From Helicobacter sp. 13S00477-4 (GTDB lineage: Bacteria; Campylobacterota; Campylobacteria; Campylobacterales; Helicobacteraceae), in assembly GCF_002272785.1 (NCBI RefSeq), contig NZ_MLAS01000001.1, forward strand, positions 186,001 to 250,000: a stretch of 64,000 bases of DNA. The letters run 5' to 3'. Position 1 is the first letter of the stretch. Each line of letters begins with the position of its first letter. The translations under genes were made by a program, and so were the position numbers. The notes beneath the pieces were generated by a model, which was not told the origin of the DNA, searched no databases, and saw only the letters and a list, made by a program, of their open reading frames with translations. Positions 17,991 through 27,022 of this stretch are shown here, piece after piece.

Positions 17991-20255
17991 TTAAAATGTT
18001 GTAGACAAAGTGATGAAATAACGTCTACCTTCATAGCTAGAATTCCATAGATTTGTGATTTGATCTCCAGCACCTTTTTTGCCATAAGCATAATAATCAA
18101 TAAAATTGGTATTCAAAAGATTTTGAATACCAAAACTCACACGAAAGTTTTTATCAATACGATAGTTAACCCCAAGATTGAATACATAATAAGGCAAATA
18201 CCATTTAGCTTTATAATTACCCAAATTCTTCTGAAGATTTTGCAAAGTTTTTCCACTCTGATTGCGGTATCGTTCAGATTTATATACCCCTTGTAAATAA
18301 ACATCTGCTTTACCTAATATATTATAACCCATTGTAACATTGACTTGATTTTGAGGAGTGTTTGTGACTGGATCACCTTTTGATCCACCACTCAATTGCT
18401 TGCTATGAGTAAAAGTATAGTTTGCATTGAAATGAAATCCATAAATAGGCTTGACATCAAAAACAACTTCAACGCCTTGAGTAAAAGCTTCATCAACATT
18501 AGTAAGTGTACTACATCCATTTGTTGAGCTATCATGCCCCACCACATGAGGGTTGATACATCCAGGGTCACCATAAGCAAGCGATAAACGGTTGATTTTA
18601 TTTTTATAATCATTCCTAAAATAGGTCGCACTGAAAGTTATCGGATCAAAATCTAGTGCAAATCCAGCTTCATAACTCACAGAAGTTTCTGGCTTCAATT
18701 TTGAATTACCCAAAAATGGTAACCCTCCTTGTGCTCCATAGCCAAATGCCAAGTCTGTAGTCTCGCTCACATAAGGTTGCCTATACGATGTGGAGACCCC
18801 CCCCCTCAATTGGATCCAAGAAAAAGGATCATAAATAAGATAGCCCCTTGGAGAGAAATTATTACCAAATTGCTGGTCATATGTATATCGTCCTCCAAAA
18901 GTCAATGTGATACTCTCTAAGAAACTCGCCTCATCTTCTGCATATATTGCTATCTGGCTTTTAGCTGTATTGATACCATTTGGAGTAGCATAAATAATTT
19001 CATTTTTATCAGTGAGTGTGGTGTCTTTTGCTGCTGTTTTAGTGCCATCATGACTCCAAGGGTATTTATTAGTCCCATAAGGTGCATCATGAAATGTTTG
19101 GAGCCAATATTGTGCTCCAACAGTAAGCGTATCAGCAAACCAACTATTAGTATACAAAGGGATAGCCGCTTGAGACTGCAATATCATATCATTTCCCTTA
19201 ATATCCCTATTTTCGTGATCTGGATTCGTTGGCGAAATGACATACGGAACCACACGACCCAAATTTGTTGTATTGTTGTATTGTAAAGTTGTTTTTGTCT
19301 TACCCCAAGAATAGTTCCCTAAATGTGCCAATACAGAGTTTGTCCGCCAATTTATGTAAAATTTTGGAGAAGAAGTAAAATCTCCAAGCTGTTTTTTACG
19401 ATTGTCATAGTTTTGATAACCATTAGCAACATCTAAATAAAAATAATTCGACTCATCCATTGCATAGGCTAACCTCAATCCGATATTATAAGCATTTCCC
19501 TCTGAAGGATTCCCAATATAGCCTGGAGTTGCTTCTTTTTTTACTCCATCTATATCAGTATATGTAAACTGGACATTTGAAGGGGTTCTATAAAAATACA
19601 TCCCTCTGAGTTGTAAGGCTAATTTATCTTTCACAATAGGTCCTGAAGTATAAAAATTCACCCCATAATAATCACTAAATTGTCTACGTTCATTGATTGT
19701 ACTTTGAAGCTCAAAGGCAGTTTCCCAATTCTTCATATTGGGTTTTTTTACAATCACATTGACTACACCACCAATAGCATCACTTCCATATAAAGTACTC
19801 ATAGGACCCCTAATAACCTCTATCCTATCAATAGCAACCCTCGGAGGCATAAAAACATTCAAAGCCTGAGCCCAACCATAATTTTGAGTACCTACATCCC
19901 CAGCCACATTCTGCCTCAAACCATCCATTAATATTAATGTATAGATTGCAGGAAGCCCACGAATTGAAATTTCATATCCACCACTTTTACCCTGTCCTGT
20001 ACCAATATCTACACCCGGTAGATTGAATACCGCCTCTGCCAAATCATGATAATCTACTTCTTGAAGACTTTTTTCATCCACTACAGATATAGAAGCGGGT
20101 GCTTCTTTTATATCCTGAGCAAAACCAGTCGCAGATACAACTGACTTTTGAAGAAGATAACTCTTTTCTGATTCTCCACCTAGCTCATCTCCAAATGTGA
20201 GCAAAGGAAACAAAACCATTGAACTTGCAATTAAAGCTTTTCTAAATACTTTCAT
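17991..20255 (-). CDS. TonB-dependent siderophore/iron receptor with internal G9 tract
   Basis: 754 residues from the ATG at 20255, chosen because AAAAGGTTTAGA precedes it and a signal peptide follows (KALIASSMVLFPLLTFG). The earlier in-frame start at 20297 would bury that signal. The plug domain is at residues ~35-165 with a TonB-box-like KSVVSATG, PGVDIGTGQGKSGGYEISIRG and RIEVIRGPMSTLYGSDAIGG; the barrel fills the rest and ends in LSTTF with terminal Phe. It resembles catecholate siderophore receptors (CirA/CfrA type). A Fur box lies 56 bp upstream. A run of nine Gs at 18797-18805 (minus strand) codes for LRGGVSTS near residue 485 and is in frame here. Confidence 0.88.
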   Translation of the reverse strand: MKVFRKALIASSMVLFPLLTFGDELGGESEKSYLLQKSVVSATGFAQDIKEAPASISVVDEKSLQEVDYHDLAEAVFNLPGVDIGTGQGKSGGYEISIRGLPAIYTLILMDGLRQNVAGDVGTQNYGWAQALNVFMPPRVAIDRIEVIRGPMSTLYGSDAIGGVVNVIVKKPNMKNWETAFELQSTINERRQFSDYYGVNFYTSGPIVKDKLALQLRGMYFYRTPSNVQFTYTDIDGVKKEATPGYIGNPSEGNAYNIGLRLAYAMDESNYFYLDVANGYQNYDNRKKQLGDFTSSPKFYINWRTNSVLAHLGNYSWGKTKTTLQYNNTTNLGRVVPYVISPTNPDHENRDIKGNDMILQSQAAIPLYTNSWFADTLTVGAQYWLQTFHDAPYGTNKYPWSHDGTKTAAKDTTLTDKNEIIYATPNGINTAKSQIAIYAEDEASFLESITLTFGGRYTYDQQFGNNFSPRGYLIYDPFSWIQLRGGVSTSYRQPYVSETTDLAFGYGAQGGLPFLGNSKLKPETSVSYEAGFALDFDPITFSATYFRNDYKNKINRLSLAYGDPGCINPHVVGHDSSTNGCSTLTNVDEAFTQGVEVVFDVKPIYGFHFNANYTFTHSKQLSGGSKGDPVTNTPQNQVNVTMGYNILGKADVYLQGVYKSERYRNQSGKTLQNLQKNLGNYKAKWYLPYYVFNLGVNYRIDKNFRVSFGIQNLLNTNFIDYYAYGKKGAGDQITNLWNSSYEGRRYFITLSTTF
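18797..18805 (-). repeat. G9 homopolymer inside a TonB receptor gene
   Basis: Nine consecutive Cs on the plus strand (Gs in the coding strand). The run sits in the barrel-coding region and is in frame in this assembly. Loss or gain of one base would truncate the receptor at about two thirds of its length. Confidence 0.9.
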
Positions 20256-20310
20256 TCTAAACCTTTTTATCGTGAATTTTTTATGAATTTTTTTCAATAT
20301 ACGAAGGTTA

Positions 20311-20325
20311 TAATAATGATTATTA
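20311..20325. promoter_or_regulatory. Fur box upstream of the minus-strand TonB receptor
   Basis: TAATAATGATTATTA is a perfect 7-1-7 palindrome identical to the Helicobacter Fur consensus TAATAATnATTATTA as I know it. It begins 56 bp upstream of the receptor start at 20255, within the expected promoter. Iron-replete repression of this receptor is expected. Confidence 0.8.
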
Positions 20326-20705
20326 AAATTTTATTAAATATAGTTATAATTTTATTTTTCAATAAAATCAAATAAAATTAATCGTAATCAAAAAACAAGT
20401 GTTATATTTTTTTGATATTTGTAAGAAAATAAACGACATTGAAGAATATGGAAGAGCAAAATACTAAAAACAACCCAAATACAAATTTTATTCTATAAAT
20501 TATTCAAATGTCTAAATCATAGACTATCAGAAAGCTTTATCCCTAAAAATCTCAACAAAAAATCCTTAATGAATCCATTAATATATGGAAAAATACTAAT
20601 AAAACATTAAAAACAATCTTTTATATAAATATGATAATATATTAAAATAATTTTTATATATTATAGCAATAATATAATATCAAAATACTCTTAAAAAGGA
20701 TTTTT
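20326..20705. other. 380-bp AT-rich divergent intergenic region
   Basis: Lies between the Fur box of the minus-strand receptor and the CPBP protease gene on the plus strand. I see no ORF with a ribosome site longer than about 16 codons and no hairpin stronger than background. AAAAAGGATTTTT before 20706 is the ribosome site of the next gene. Confidence 0.4.
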
Positions 20706-21524
20706 ATGTTTATTATGTGGTTTATTTTAGCTACTTCATTAGGTTTTCTTTCTTCAAAGAAAATGTTAGCTATCACATTATTATTCATCTCTATTGTCTT
20801 GGGTATTTTCGAAGGAGTACTCACACCAATTGCATTAGCCTGTTTGCTGACCATTGCTTGCATTGGGTTTTTACATCAATATTCCAATACCACACTCCGT
20901 ATCCCTACAGAAATACTATTGTTTATCTCAACAATTTTATTGGTATTACATTTTTTGCCTGGTATTGAGAATTTAAGGATTCTTGATAAGGTAACTATAG
21001 GTCCCCATAGCACTCCTTACACTATGTACTTTAACTTTGACAAAGCACTCATACCATTTATTTTATTCATGATAGTGCCAACTCTTTTTAATGCAGGGAC
21101 ATCAAAAAAACAAGTTTGGTGGCACTGGATTTTACTTGTTATATCTGTGCCTCTCTTATTGCTAATTGCTATGGCAATAGGGGGATTAAAAATTGAACCA
21201 CATTTTCCAAACTGGTTATGGCAATTTGCTTTAGCAAATCTATTTTTTGTTTCACTTGCTGAAGAAGCTCTTTTTCGCGGTTATATCCAACAACGTTTAT
21301 CTAAAATCACAGGCAACTTGATTGCATTATTCATCACTGCTATTTTATTTGGTATGATGCATTATTCAGGTGGATACTTGCTAGTGATTTTTGCTATTTT
21401 GGCAGGACTTATCTATGGTATTGCTTGGATGTGGAGCGGGAAATTATGGATAAGCACTTTATTCCACTTTGGGTTCAATCTAACACATTTACTTTTCTTC
21501 ACCTATCCAATGTATAGAGCTTAA
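20706..21524 (+). CDS. CPBP-family intramembrane glutamic protease (Rce1-like)
   Basis: 272 residues with about eight hydrophobic helices. The family motifs are all present: EExxxR as AEEALFRGYIQQRL near residue 194, the FGMMHY histidine motif near residue 217, and FHFGFNLTH near residue 259. CPBP proteins are membrane proteases or, in some bacteria, scaffolds; targets in Helicobacter are unknown. The gene stands alone between two Fur-boxed TonB receptor genes, which makes an iron-related or envelope role possible, but the sequence does not prove it. Confidence 0.8.
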   Translation: MFIMWFILATSLGFLSSKKMLAITLLFISIVLGIFEGVLTPIALACLLTIACIGFLHQYSNTTLRIPTEILLFISTILLVLHFLPGIENLRILDKVTIGPHSTPYTMYFNFDKALIPFILFMIVPTLFNAGTSKKQVWWHWILLVISVPLLLLIAMAIGGLKIEPHFPNWLWQFALANLFFVSLAEEALFRGYIQQRLSKITGNLIALFITAILFGMMHYSGGYLLVIFAILAGLIYGIAWMWSGKLWISTLFHFGFNLTHLLFFTYPMYRA

Positions 21525-21652
21525 AAAAACCTTTTCTCCAGTCTACTCTAAAATTAAATCTTTACAATTCTTCTCCTTAAGACAATGTTTTTTTCTTATT
21601 CGAAACAGAATATTTTTGAATCATTTATTCTTCCTTAAGTTATTAATAATTA

Positions 21653-21667
21653 TAATAATCATTTTTA
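21653..21667. promoter_or_regulatory. Fur box upstream of the plus-strand TonB receptor
   Basis: TAATAATCATTTTTA differs from the 7-1-7 consensus TAATAATnATTATTA at one position. An overlapping TAATAATTATAATAA just upstream gives a second, weaker match, so two Fur dimers could bind. The site ends 29 bp before the GTG start at 21697. Confidence 0.65.
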
Positions 21668-21696
21668 AATAATATTTACTACAAAAGGAAAATAAA

Positions 21697-23781
21697 GTGA
21701 CAAAACAAAATAGTTTTAAAAAATTTAATTTGGGTTTTTTAATGTTGTCTAGCTTATTATTTGCAGATAATCCAAGCACCTCCCCTCCACCTGATAATGA
21801 TTTTAATGATTTTATAGAATCCAAAAATTCTTACCAGCTAAAATCCATCACAACGACTTCAAACAAAATTGAAGAATTAGCATTTCAAAGCGACTCTTCA
21901 CTTTCCATTGCGACAGGCAAAGAACTTGACAAATTAGGTATTACAAATACTCAAGAGTTAGGTAAAGTCTTTTCAGGACTCATCATTACGAGTTCAGGAA
22001 ATATCGGTTATCCTTCTGTTACATTGCGAGGCATACATGCAGGGTATTACTATTCTCCAAGCATACGATTGTATGTTGATGGCATCCCTCAAGATATGGC
22101 TTTTATCAACCAATCATTGATAGATGTAGAAAGAGTAGAACTCCTGCGAGGTCCTCAAAGCACTCTTTATGGAGAAAATGCTCAAGCCGGTATCCTAAAC
22201 ATCATCACCAACACATCCAAAACCAATACCCCAAAAACAAATATACGTACAAACTTCTCTCTCCTCAAACAAAATGCACTCATCACTATTTCCACACCTA
22301 TCATCAAAGATTGGTTATATATGCGAGGTAATCTAGAAAAATCTTATTTTTCAGGGCAAATAAAACAAAAAATCACAGGGTTAAAAGTCGATACATACAA
22401 TATGCTATTAGGCAATATTACTTTATTATTAGAACCAAAAAATCATCCTTTTTATGCAAGCTTGAATTATTCTGCTGATGATGTAAAAACACACGATTCT
22501 ATTTACCTCAACCCTACAGAGTTCAAAGATTTAGTATTCAGTGGTTTTGTCCCTTTCGTGCAACGCAGAGTAGATACATATGCCCTAAAGCTAGGTTATC
22601 GTTTTGAAAACATTGATTTTTATAATGTTTTCTCATTCCAAAGAAGAAACCTTTATCAAGACACACAATGGGGTGATTGGTATGAAAAACAAAATCAAAT
22701 CACTGATGAACTTCGCTTTGTCAAAAAATATCAAAATGGGAGCAACTCTATTGTGGGATTTTATTTTTCCAATGCAAATTTTCATCACCAAACCCCTGAT
22801 ACGCTAAAAAATTTCCCCGATGGCAAACTCAATGGAGCCTCTAATCATCTCATCACTAATCAATACGCTATCTTCAATGAAAATAAAATCTCTTTTTTAA
22901 AAGTTTTTGATTTTACTTTTGGTCTGAGGTATCAGTATGGGACATCAGATATCAACTATACAGTTGAGCACCCTCTTCAAAAAGGCTTCGATTCTTTTAA
23001 AGGATTTTATCAATACCAACGATTGATTCCAAAAATCGCACTTGGATATCAAATCAATGATGATAATCGAGTCTATGTGTCTTTTTCGGAAGGTTTTAAA
23101 CCCGGAGGTTTTCCAAATGCTATATTTTCTGAAGCCTATAAAAATCATTTCAATCCTGAAATCTCTTATAATGGAGAAATTGGTTATAAAGCCTTCTTTT
23201 TTGGTGATAAGCTAAGTTTACAAGCAGCTTATTATTATATTTATATCACTGATAGACAAGAGCCTGCTGGTATTGCTGGAGGAAAAATAACTTTGACAAA
23301 CTTAGGCAATGCCCAAAGCACAGGTTTAGAACTTAATGTATCATATAACCCCATTGAAAGTCTTTTGTTCTCGCTCAATACAAACATAGGCAATTCACGA
23401 TTCAAAAATAGTTATGACCCTATCACCAAACTAGATATCACTAACAATTACCTCACCTTTGCTCCAGATGTTTCCCTCAATGCAAATGTGGATTACAATT
23501 TCTATTCTTTAAGTAACCTAAAATTTTATGCTAATCTAAACCTACAATACTACTCAACAACTTATTTTGATAATCAAAATTTTGTAAAACAAAATCCTTA
23601 CGCTCTATTTGACGCTTCTTTAAGACTTGAGATGAAAAATATACAAATCAGACTTTATGGCAACAATCTTGGAAACTACAAACATTATCGCTATGCCTAC
23701 AATTTTGGTGAAGGAAAACCATATTATTCACAATTACAAAATTTAAGAAACATTGGTATTGAGCTTGGTATAAAATTATGA
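21697..23781 (+). CDS. TonB-dependent siderophore receptor
   Basis: 694 residues starting at GTG (AAAAGGAAAATAAA upstream), with a signal peptide FNLGFLMLSSLLFA. The plug has KSITTTSNKIEE as TonB-box region, ELGKVFSGLIITSSGN, SVTLRGIHAGYYYSPSIRLYVDGIPQ and ERVELLRGPQSTLYGENAQAG; the barrel follows and includes FSEGFKPGGFPNA. This pattern resembles the FyuA/pesticin-type receptor group. A Fur box precedes it, and its stop overlaps a PepSY-like membrane protein gene, giving a receptor plus inner-membrane pair. The siderophore is not predictable. Confidence 0.87.
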   Translation: MTKQNSFKKFNLGFLMLSSLLFADNPSTSPPPDNDFNDFIESKNSYQLKSITTTSNKIEELAFQSDSSLSIATGKELDKLGITNTQELGKVFSGLIITSSGNIGYPSVTLRGIHAGYYYSPSIRLYVDGIPQDMAFINQSLIDVERVELLRGPQSTLYGENAQAGILNIITNTSKTNTPKTNIRTNFSLLKQNALITISTPIIKDWLYMRGNLEKSYFSGQIKQKITGLKVDTYNMLLGNITLLLEPKNHPFYASLNYSADDVKTHDSIYLNPTEFKDLVFSGFVPFVQRRVDTYALKLGYRFENIDFYNVFSFQRRNLYQDTQWGDWYEKQNQITDELRFVKKYQNGSNSIVGFYFSNANFHHQTPDTLKNFPDGKLNGASNHLITNQYAIFNENKISFLKVFDFTFGLRYQYGTSDINYTVEHPLQKGFDSFKGFYQYQRLIPKIALGYQINDDNRVYVSFSEGFKPGGFPNAIFSEAYKNHFNPEISYNGEIGYKAFFFGDKLSLQAAYYYIYITDRQEPAGIAGGKITLTNLGNAQSTGLELNVSYNPIESLLFSLNTNIGNSRFKNSYDPITKLDITNNYLTFAPDVSLNANVDYNFYSLSNLKFYANLNLQYYSTTYFDNQNFVKQNPYALFDASLRLEMKNIQIRLYGNNLGNYKHYRYAYNFGEGKPYYSQLQNLRNIGIELGIKL

Positions 23782-24326
23782 AAAAGAAATTACACTCTAT
23801 CCATCTGTATTCAAGCTTATTTTTCTTGCCATTAGCATTTATATATGCTTTGAGTGGTATTTTTTTCCTAACAGGCTATTATGGAAATATCAAAACCCAA
23901 ACTTATGAAATCAAGCACAATCCAAAAGAGATTTTACTAACAGAAGAACTCAAAGATTTTTTACTTGATTTTTTATCATCCAATCAACTCAAAATCCCTA
24001 ATGACAAAACTCCAAAACCTACAAGAGACAAAAAAGGTATTGAAATTGGCGTGATGAGTTATATTGCTCAAATCAAACAAGAAAAAGATATTTTAATCAT
24101 CAAAACATTTCAAAGAGATTTTATTAGCAATCTCCTAGCTTTGCATTTCGCACAAGGGAGATGGTATTTTGATGTTTTAGGTATTTGTTTTGGTATCGCT
24201 TTAGGTATATTTTATCTTAGTGGAATCCTTATGATCAGACATTCCAAATATAAAAAACCCCTTTGGATAACATTCTTTTTAGGATTAGGGGTTACATCGT
24301 TTATAGCTTATTGGAGTTCATTTTAG
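23778..24326 (+). CDS. PepSY-like inner-membrane protein, putative siderophore-iron reductase partner
   Basis: 182 residues. An N-terminal helix (LHSIHLYSSLFFLPLAFIYALSG), a periplasmic stretch to ~115, LLALHFAQGRWYFDVLG, then two more helices. His residues flanking helices (LHSIH, ALHF) and the overall order resemble the short PepSY-TM proteins that pair with TonB receptors (FegB/PiuB-like ferric reductases). The ATGA overlap with the receptor stop shows coupling, supporting a role after siderophore uptake. The match is by layout, not by a definite signature. Confidence 0.6.
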   Translation: MKKKLHSIHLYSSLFFLPLAFIYALSGIFFLTGYYGNIKTQTYEIKHNPKEILLTEELKDFLLDFLSSNQLKIPNDKTPKPTRDKKGIEIGVMSYIAQIKQEKDILIIKTFQRDFISNLLALHFAQGRWYFDVLGICFGIALGIFYLSGILMIRHSKYKKPLWITFFLGLGVTSFIAYWSSF

Positions 24327-24411
24327 TTCTCCTCTAGCCATATATCCACCAAACAAAATGTAACTTTTTGTAAAAACCATAAATCTATTTTACACTCAAC
24401 CATAAGCTTTC

Positions 24412-24439
24412 AGATAAATCATTCTAAAATGATTTATCT
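24412..24439. promoter_or_regulatory. 28-bp perfect palindrome before the MFS gene (operator or terminator)
   Basis: AGATAAATCATT (24412-24423) and AATGATTTATCT (24428-24439) pair perfectly around CTAA. The end is 25 bp before the MFS start and the beginning is 85 bp after the previous stop. It could terminate the receptor operon (only a short TTTC follows) or be an operator for a TetR-like regulator of the exporter. No regulator gene is adjacent. Confidence 0.5.
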
Positions 24440-24464
24440 TTCAATCAAATCTTGAGGAAATCTT

Positions 24465-26057
24465 ATGAAAATCCTGAAAGAAAATTCAAATACAGCATTC
24501 TTAATATTACCCTTAATAGTCCTATGTATGGGACAATTTGGCACAAGTGCGGATAATAATTTTTTAGCTATCGGTGCGAGTGCGATTATCTCAAACCTTA
24601 ATGCCAATATTTCTGATATTTCTTTGGCAAATTCAGTCTATTCTCTTATTGCCGCCTCTTTTATGATAGCTGGTGGACTCATTGCTATTGTCCTTAAGCT
24701 CAAAAATACCCTTAGAATAGGCTTGGTGATGATATCTATAGGAGAATTTTGCCTTGCATTCTCCCCTAATATCACTTTTTTTATTTGGGTAGGCAGAGTG
24801 CTAACAGGCTTGGGTGCTTCCTTACTCATTCCTTCTGTATTGGGTCTAGTAGCAGCTATTTATGAAAACAAGCAAAGAGCAATAGCATTTGGTTTTATTG
24901 GCACTGCTACTGGTATTGCAAAAATATTTGGTATGGTTGTGGGTGGTTATATTATTGATTTTTTTGGATTTAGATTTGCTTTTGCAATTTTGGGTTTTTA
25001 TTTTATTATTGTGTTAATAATGAGTATTTTTATCCCACAAACTAGCACTGAGAACAAAAAAATTCGCTTTGATTTTATCGGGACAATTATTGCCTCTCTT
25101 GGACTATTTTTGTTTGTCATAGGTATTAATAAAATATCAGTTTGGGGATTGATAACACCTATTAAACCTCCTTTTGAATTTTTTGGAATCTCCCCAGCAC
25201 TTTTGAGCATCCTCATTGGCATTATTTTATTGACAATCCTAATACCGATAGAGAAAAAAATTGAAGAAAAACACGGCTCTGCCCTATTGCCAAAGAGTTT
25301 TTATTCCAACCCTGCAGTCAGAAATGGATTATATGGTTGTGCAATGGTATTTGGCGGATTGGGTGCTATCATTATTGTTATTGATCCTTTTTTTATGCTA
25401 GTAGCTGGTTTCAGTGCTGGACAAACAGGTATAGCCGTATTACCTGCCTCAATTATGATGATCCTTTTTTCTATGGGTGTACCCAAACTTTTCCCTGACA
25501 TAAACAGACAGTTGGCTATCAGGATAGCTTATGTTAGTTTCATCATAGGATTTATCTTATGTGGTTTTGGCATGGAAGCTAATGGAGTAAATATGTTGAT
25601 GTATATTGGTCTTAGTTTTTGTGGTGCAGCGATGGGTATATTGACCTCTCAAGCAGACAGCGTTGTAGCAAACTCTGTAAATAAAAGAGATGCACAACAA
25701 AGTGGAGGCATACAAGCCACTACAAGAAATATAGGAGAATCAATTATTATCGCACTTTTAGGGATGTTTTTGACATTTATGTTGCCCTTACATTATTCTA
25801 ATACCATTCAAAAACAGCCTATTTCTGAAGAGACAAAAAACTTTCTCCATGATAAAAAATTCCGTTTTATGAGCAATCAACAATTCAACTCTCTGATTTC
25901 CAATCAAAATCCTTCCGATCAATCTATCTTAAAAAATGCCTATATTTCAGACAGACTTCATATTTCAAAAATAGCAATGTTTTTTGCTGCATTTATAGCC
26001 TTTTTATCGCTTTTTGGCACAAGCCATATCCCTAAATTTCATACAAAACAAGAATAA
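24465..26057 (+). CDS. MFS transporter, 14-helix drug-efflux type (DHA2-like)
   Basis: 530 residues with about 14 hydrophobic helices. Motif A-like region after helix 2 is degenerate, while the helix-4/5 region GRVLTGLGASLLIPSVLGLV and the antiporter motif GTATGIAKIFGMVVGGYI near residue 145 are recognisable. A hydrophilic segment lies at ~460-500 before the last helix. Such proteins expel drugs, bile acids or other amphiphiles using proton motive force. It lies 14 bp before a choloylglycine hydrolase gene, so the two form an operon and bile-acid export is a reasonable guess. TTGAGGAAATC precedes the ATG. Confidence 0.8.
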   Translation: MKILKENSNTAFLILPLIVLCMGQFGTSADNNFLAIGASAIISNLNANISDISLANSVYSLIAASFMIAGGLIAIVLKLKNTLRIGLVMISIGEFCLAFSPNITFFIWVGRVLTGLGASLLIPSVLGLVAAIYENKQRAIAFGFIGTATGIAKIFGMVVGGYIIDFFGFRFAFAILGFYFIIVLIMSIFIPQTSTENKKIRFDFIGTIIASLGLFLFVIGINKISVWGLITPIKPPFEFFGISPALLSILIGIILLTILIPIEKKIEEKHGSALLPKSFYSNPAVRNGLYGCAMVFGGLGAIIIVIDPFFMLVAGFSAGQTGIAVLPASIMMILFSMGVPKLFPDINRQLAIRIAYVSFIIGFILCGFGMEANGVNMLMYIGLSFCGAAMGILTSQADSVVANSVNKRDAQQSGGIQATTRNIGESIIIALLGMFLTFMLPLHYSNTIQKQPISEETKNFLHDKKFRFMSNQQFNSLISNQNPSDQSILKNAYISDRLHISKIAMFFAAFIAFLSLFGTSHIPKFHTKQE

Positions 26058-26071
26058 GGAGTTCAAAAACA

Positions 26072-27019
26072 ATGTGTACTGCATTTTCATTACAAACAAA
26101 AAAAGGTTTCATAAGTGCTAGAAGTATGGAAAGCCCAACTCCAGGAAATTATGAGCATTTCAATACTTTAGTTCTTCCTAAAGGTTTTTGCATACCCAAT
26201 GCTCAAAATCAAAAAATCCCCAATCGATATGCTATTTTAGGTAGCAGTCATTATGGCTTATACTCTCTTTGTGATGGAATAAATGAACATGGGCTTTCAG
26301 GAAGTGTAAATCTGTTCCCTCACTTGAGTTCTTACCCACAAAACCCAAGTAAAAATCTTTCTTTTACTCCTCAGGATTTATTCCCTTTTTTGTTAGGAAA
26401 TGTAAAGAATTGCAATGAAGCAAAAGAATTTTTAAAAGATATTGAAATGCTTCAAATACCTTTTGAAGGGACTCAATCAGTCCTAGCCCTTCATATTGCA
26501 TTGTTTGACAAACAAGGTGGTTTTTTAGTCATAGAACCTCAAGACAAAGAACTCAAGATTTATGAAAGTAAAATCAGAGTAATGACCAACTCCCCGCAAT
26601 TCCCCTGGCATATCCAAAATCTATCTAATTATACTCACCTTCAAGCAGAAGAAAAAAACAATCACGACTTTGAAGGGATAAACCCTTATGGCTGGGGAAG
26701 TACCTCTATGGGACTTCCTGGAGATTTTACACCAACTTCACGATTCATTAGAGCAGCATTTTTTGTACGTAATTCTCCGATATTTGAAGACAACCTCAAA
26801 GGAGTCAAACAAGCATTAAGGATACTACATCAATTTGATATTCCTTTTGGTGCAATGAAAAAAGATAAAGTATTTGAAATCACACAATACATTGCCATAA
26901 TGGATAACATTGAACTTAATTATTACTTAAAACATCATGATGGTTTAGACTTGGAAGTATTTGGTTTGAAAAATTATCTTGATGCAAAAAATCCAATCGT
27001 CCTTAAGAAAATGACCTAA
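26072..27019 (+). CDS. choloylglycine hydrolase / penicillin V acylase family (bile salt hydrolase-like)
   Basis: 315 residues, the usual length. After Met removal the nucleophile would be Cys2 in MCTAF. Other family residues are ARSMES near residue 16 (Arg17; the usual Asp is replaced by Glu20), INEHGLSGS near residue 82, TNSPQFPWHIQNLSNY near residue 173 and TPTSRFIRAAF near residue 224. There is no signal peptide, so the enzyme would be cytoplasmic, like Gram-positive bile salt hydrolases. It cleaves a linear amide, most likely of glycine- or taurine-conjugated bile acids; penicillin V or acyl-homoserine lactone are alternatives. AAGGAGTTC is the ribosome site. Confidence 0.82.
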   Translation: MCTAFSLQTKKGFISARSMESPTPGNYEHFNTLVLPKGFCIPNAQNQKIPNRYAILGSSHYGLYSLCDGINEHGLSGSVNLFPHLSSYPQNPSKNLSFTPQDLFPFLLGNVKNCNEAKEFLKDIEMLQIPFEGTQSVLALHIALFDKQGGFLVIEPQDKELKIYESKIRVMTNSPQFPWHIQNLSNYTHLQAEEKNNHDFEGINPYGWGSTSMGLPGDFTPTSRFIRAAFFVRNSPIFEDNLKGVKQALRILHQFDIPFGAMKKDKVFEITQYIAIMDNIELNYYLKHHDGLDLEVFGLKNYLDAKNPIVLKKMT

Positions 27020-27022
27020 AAT

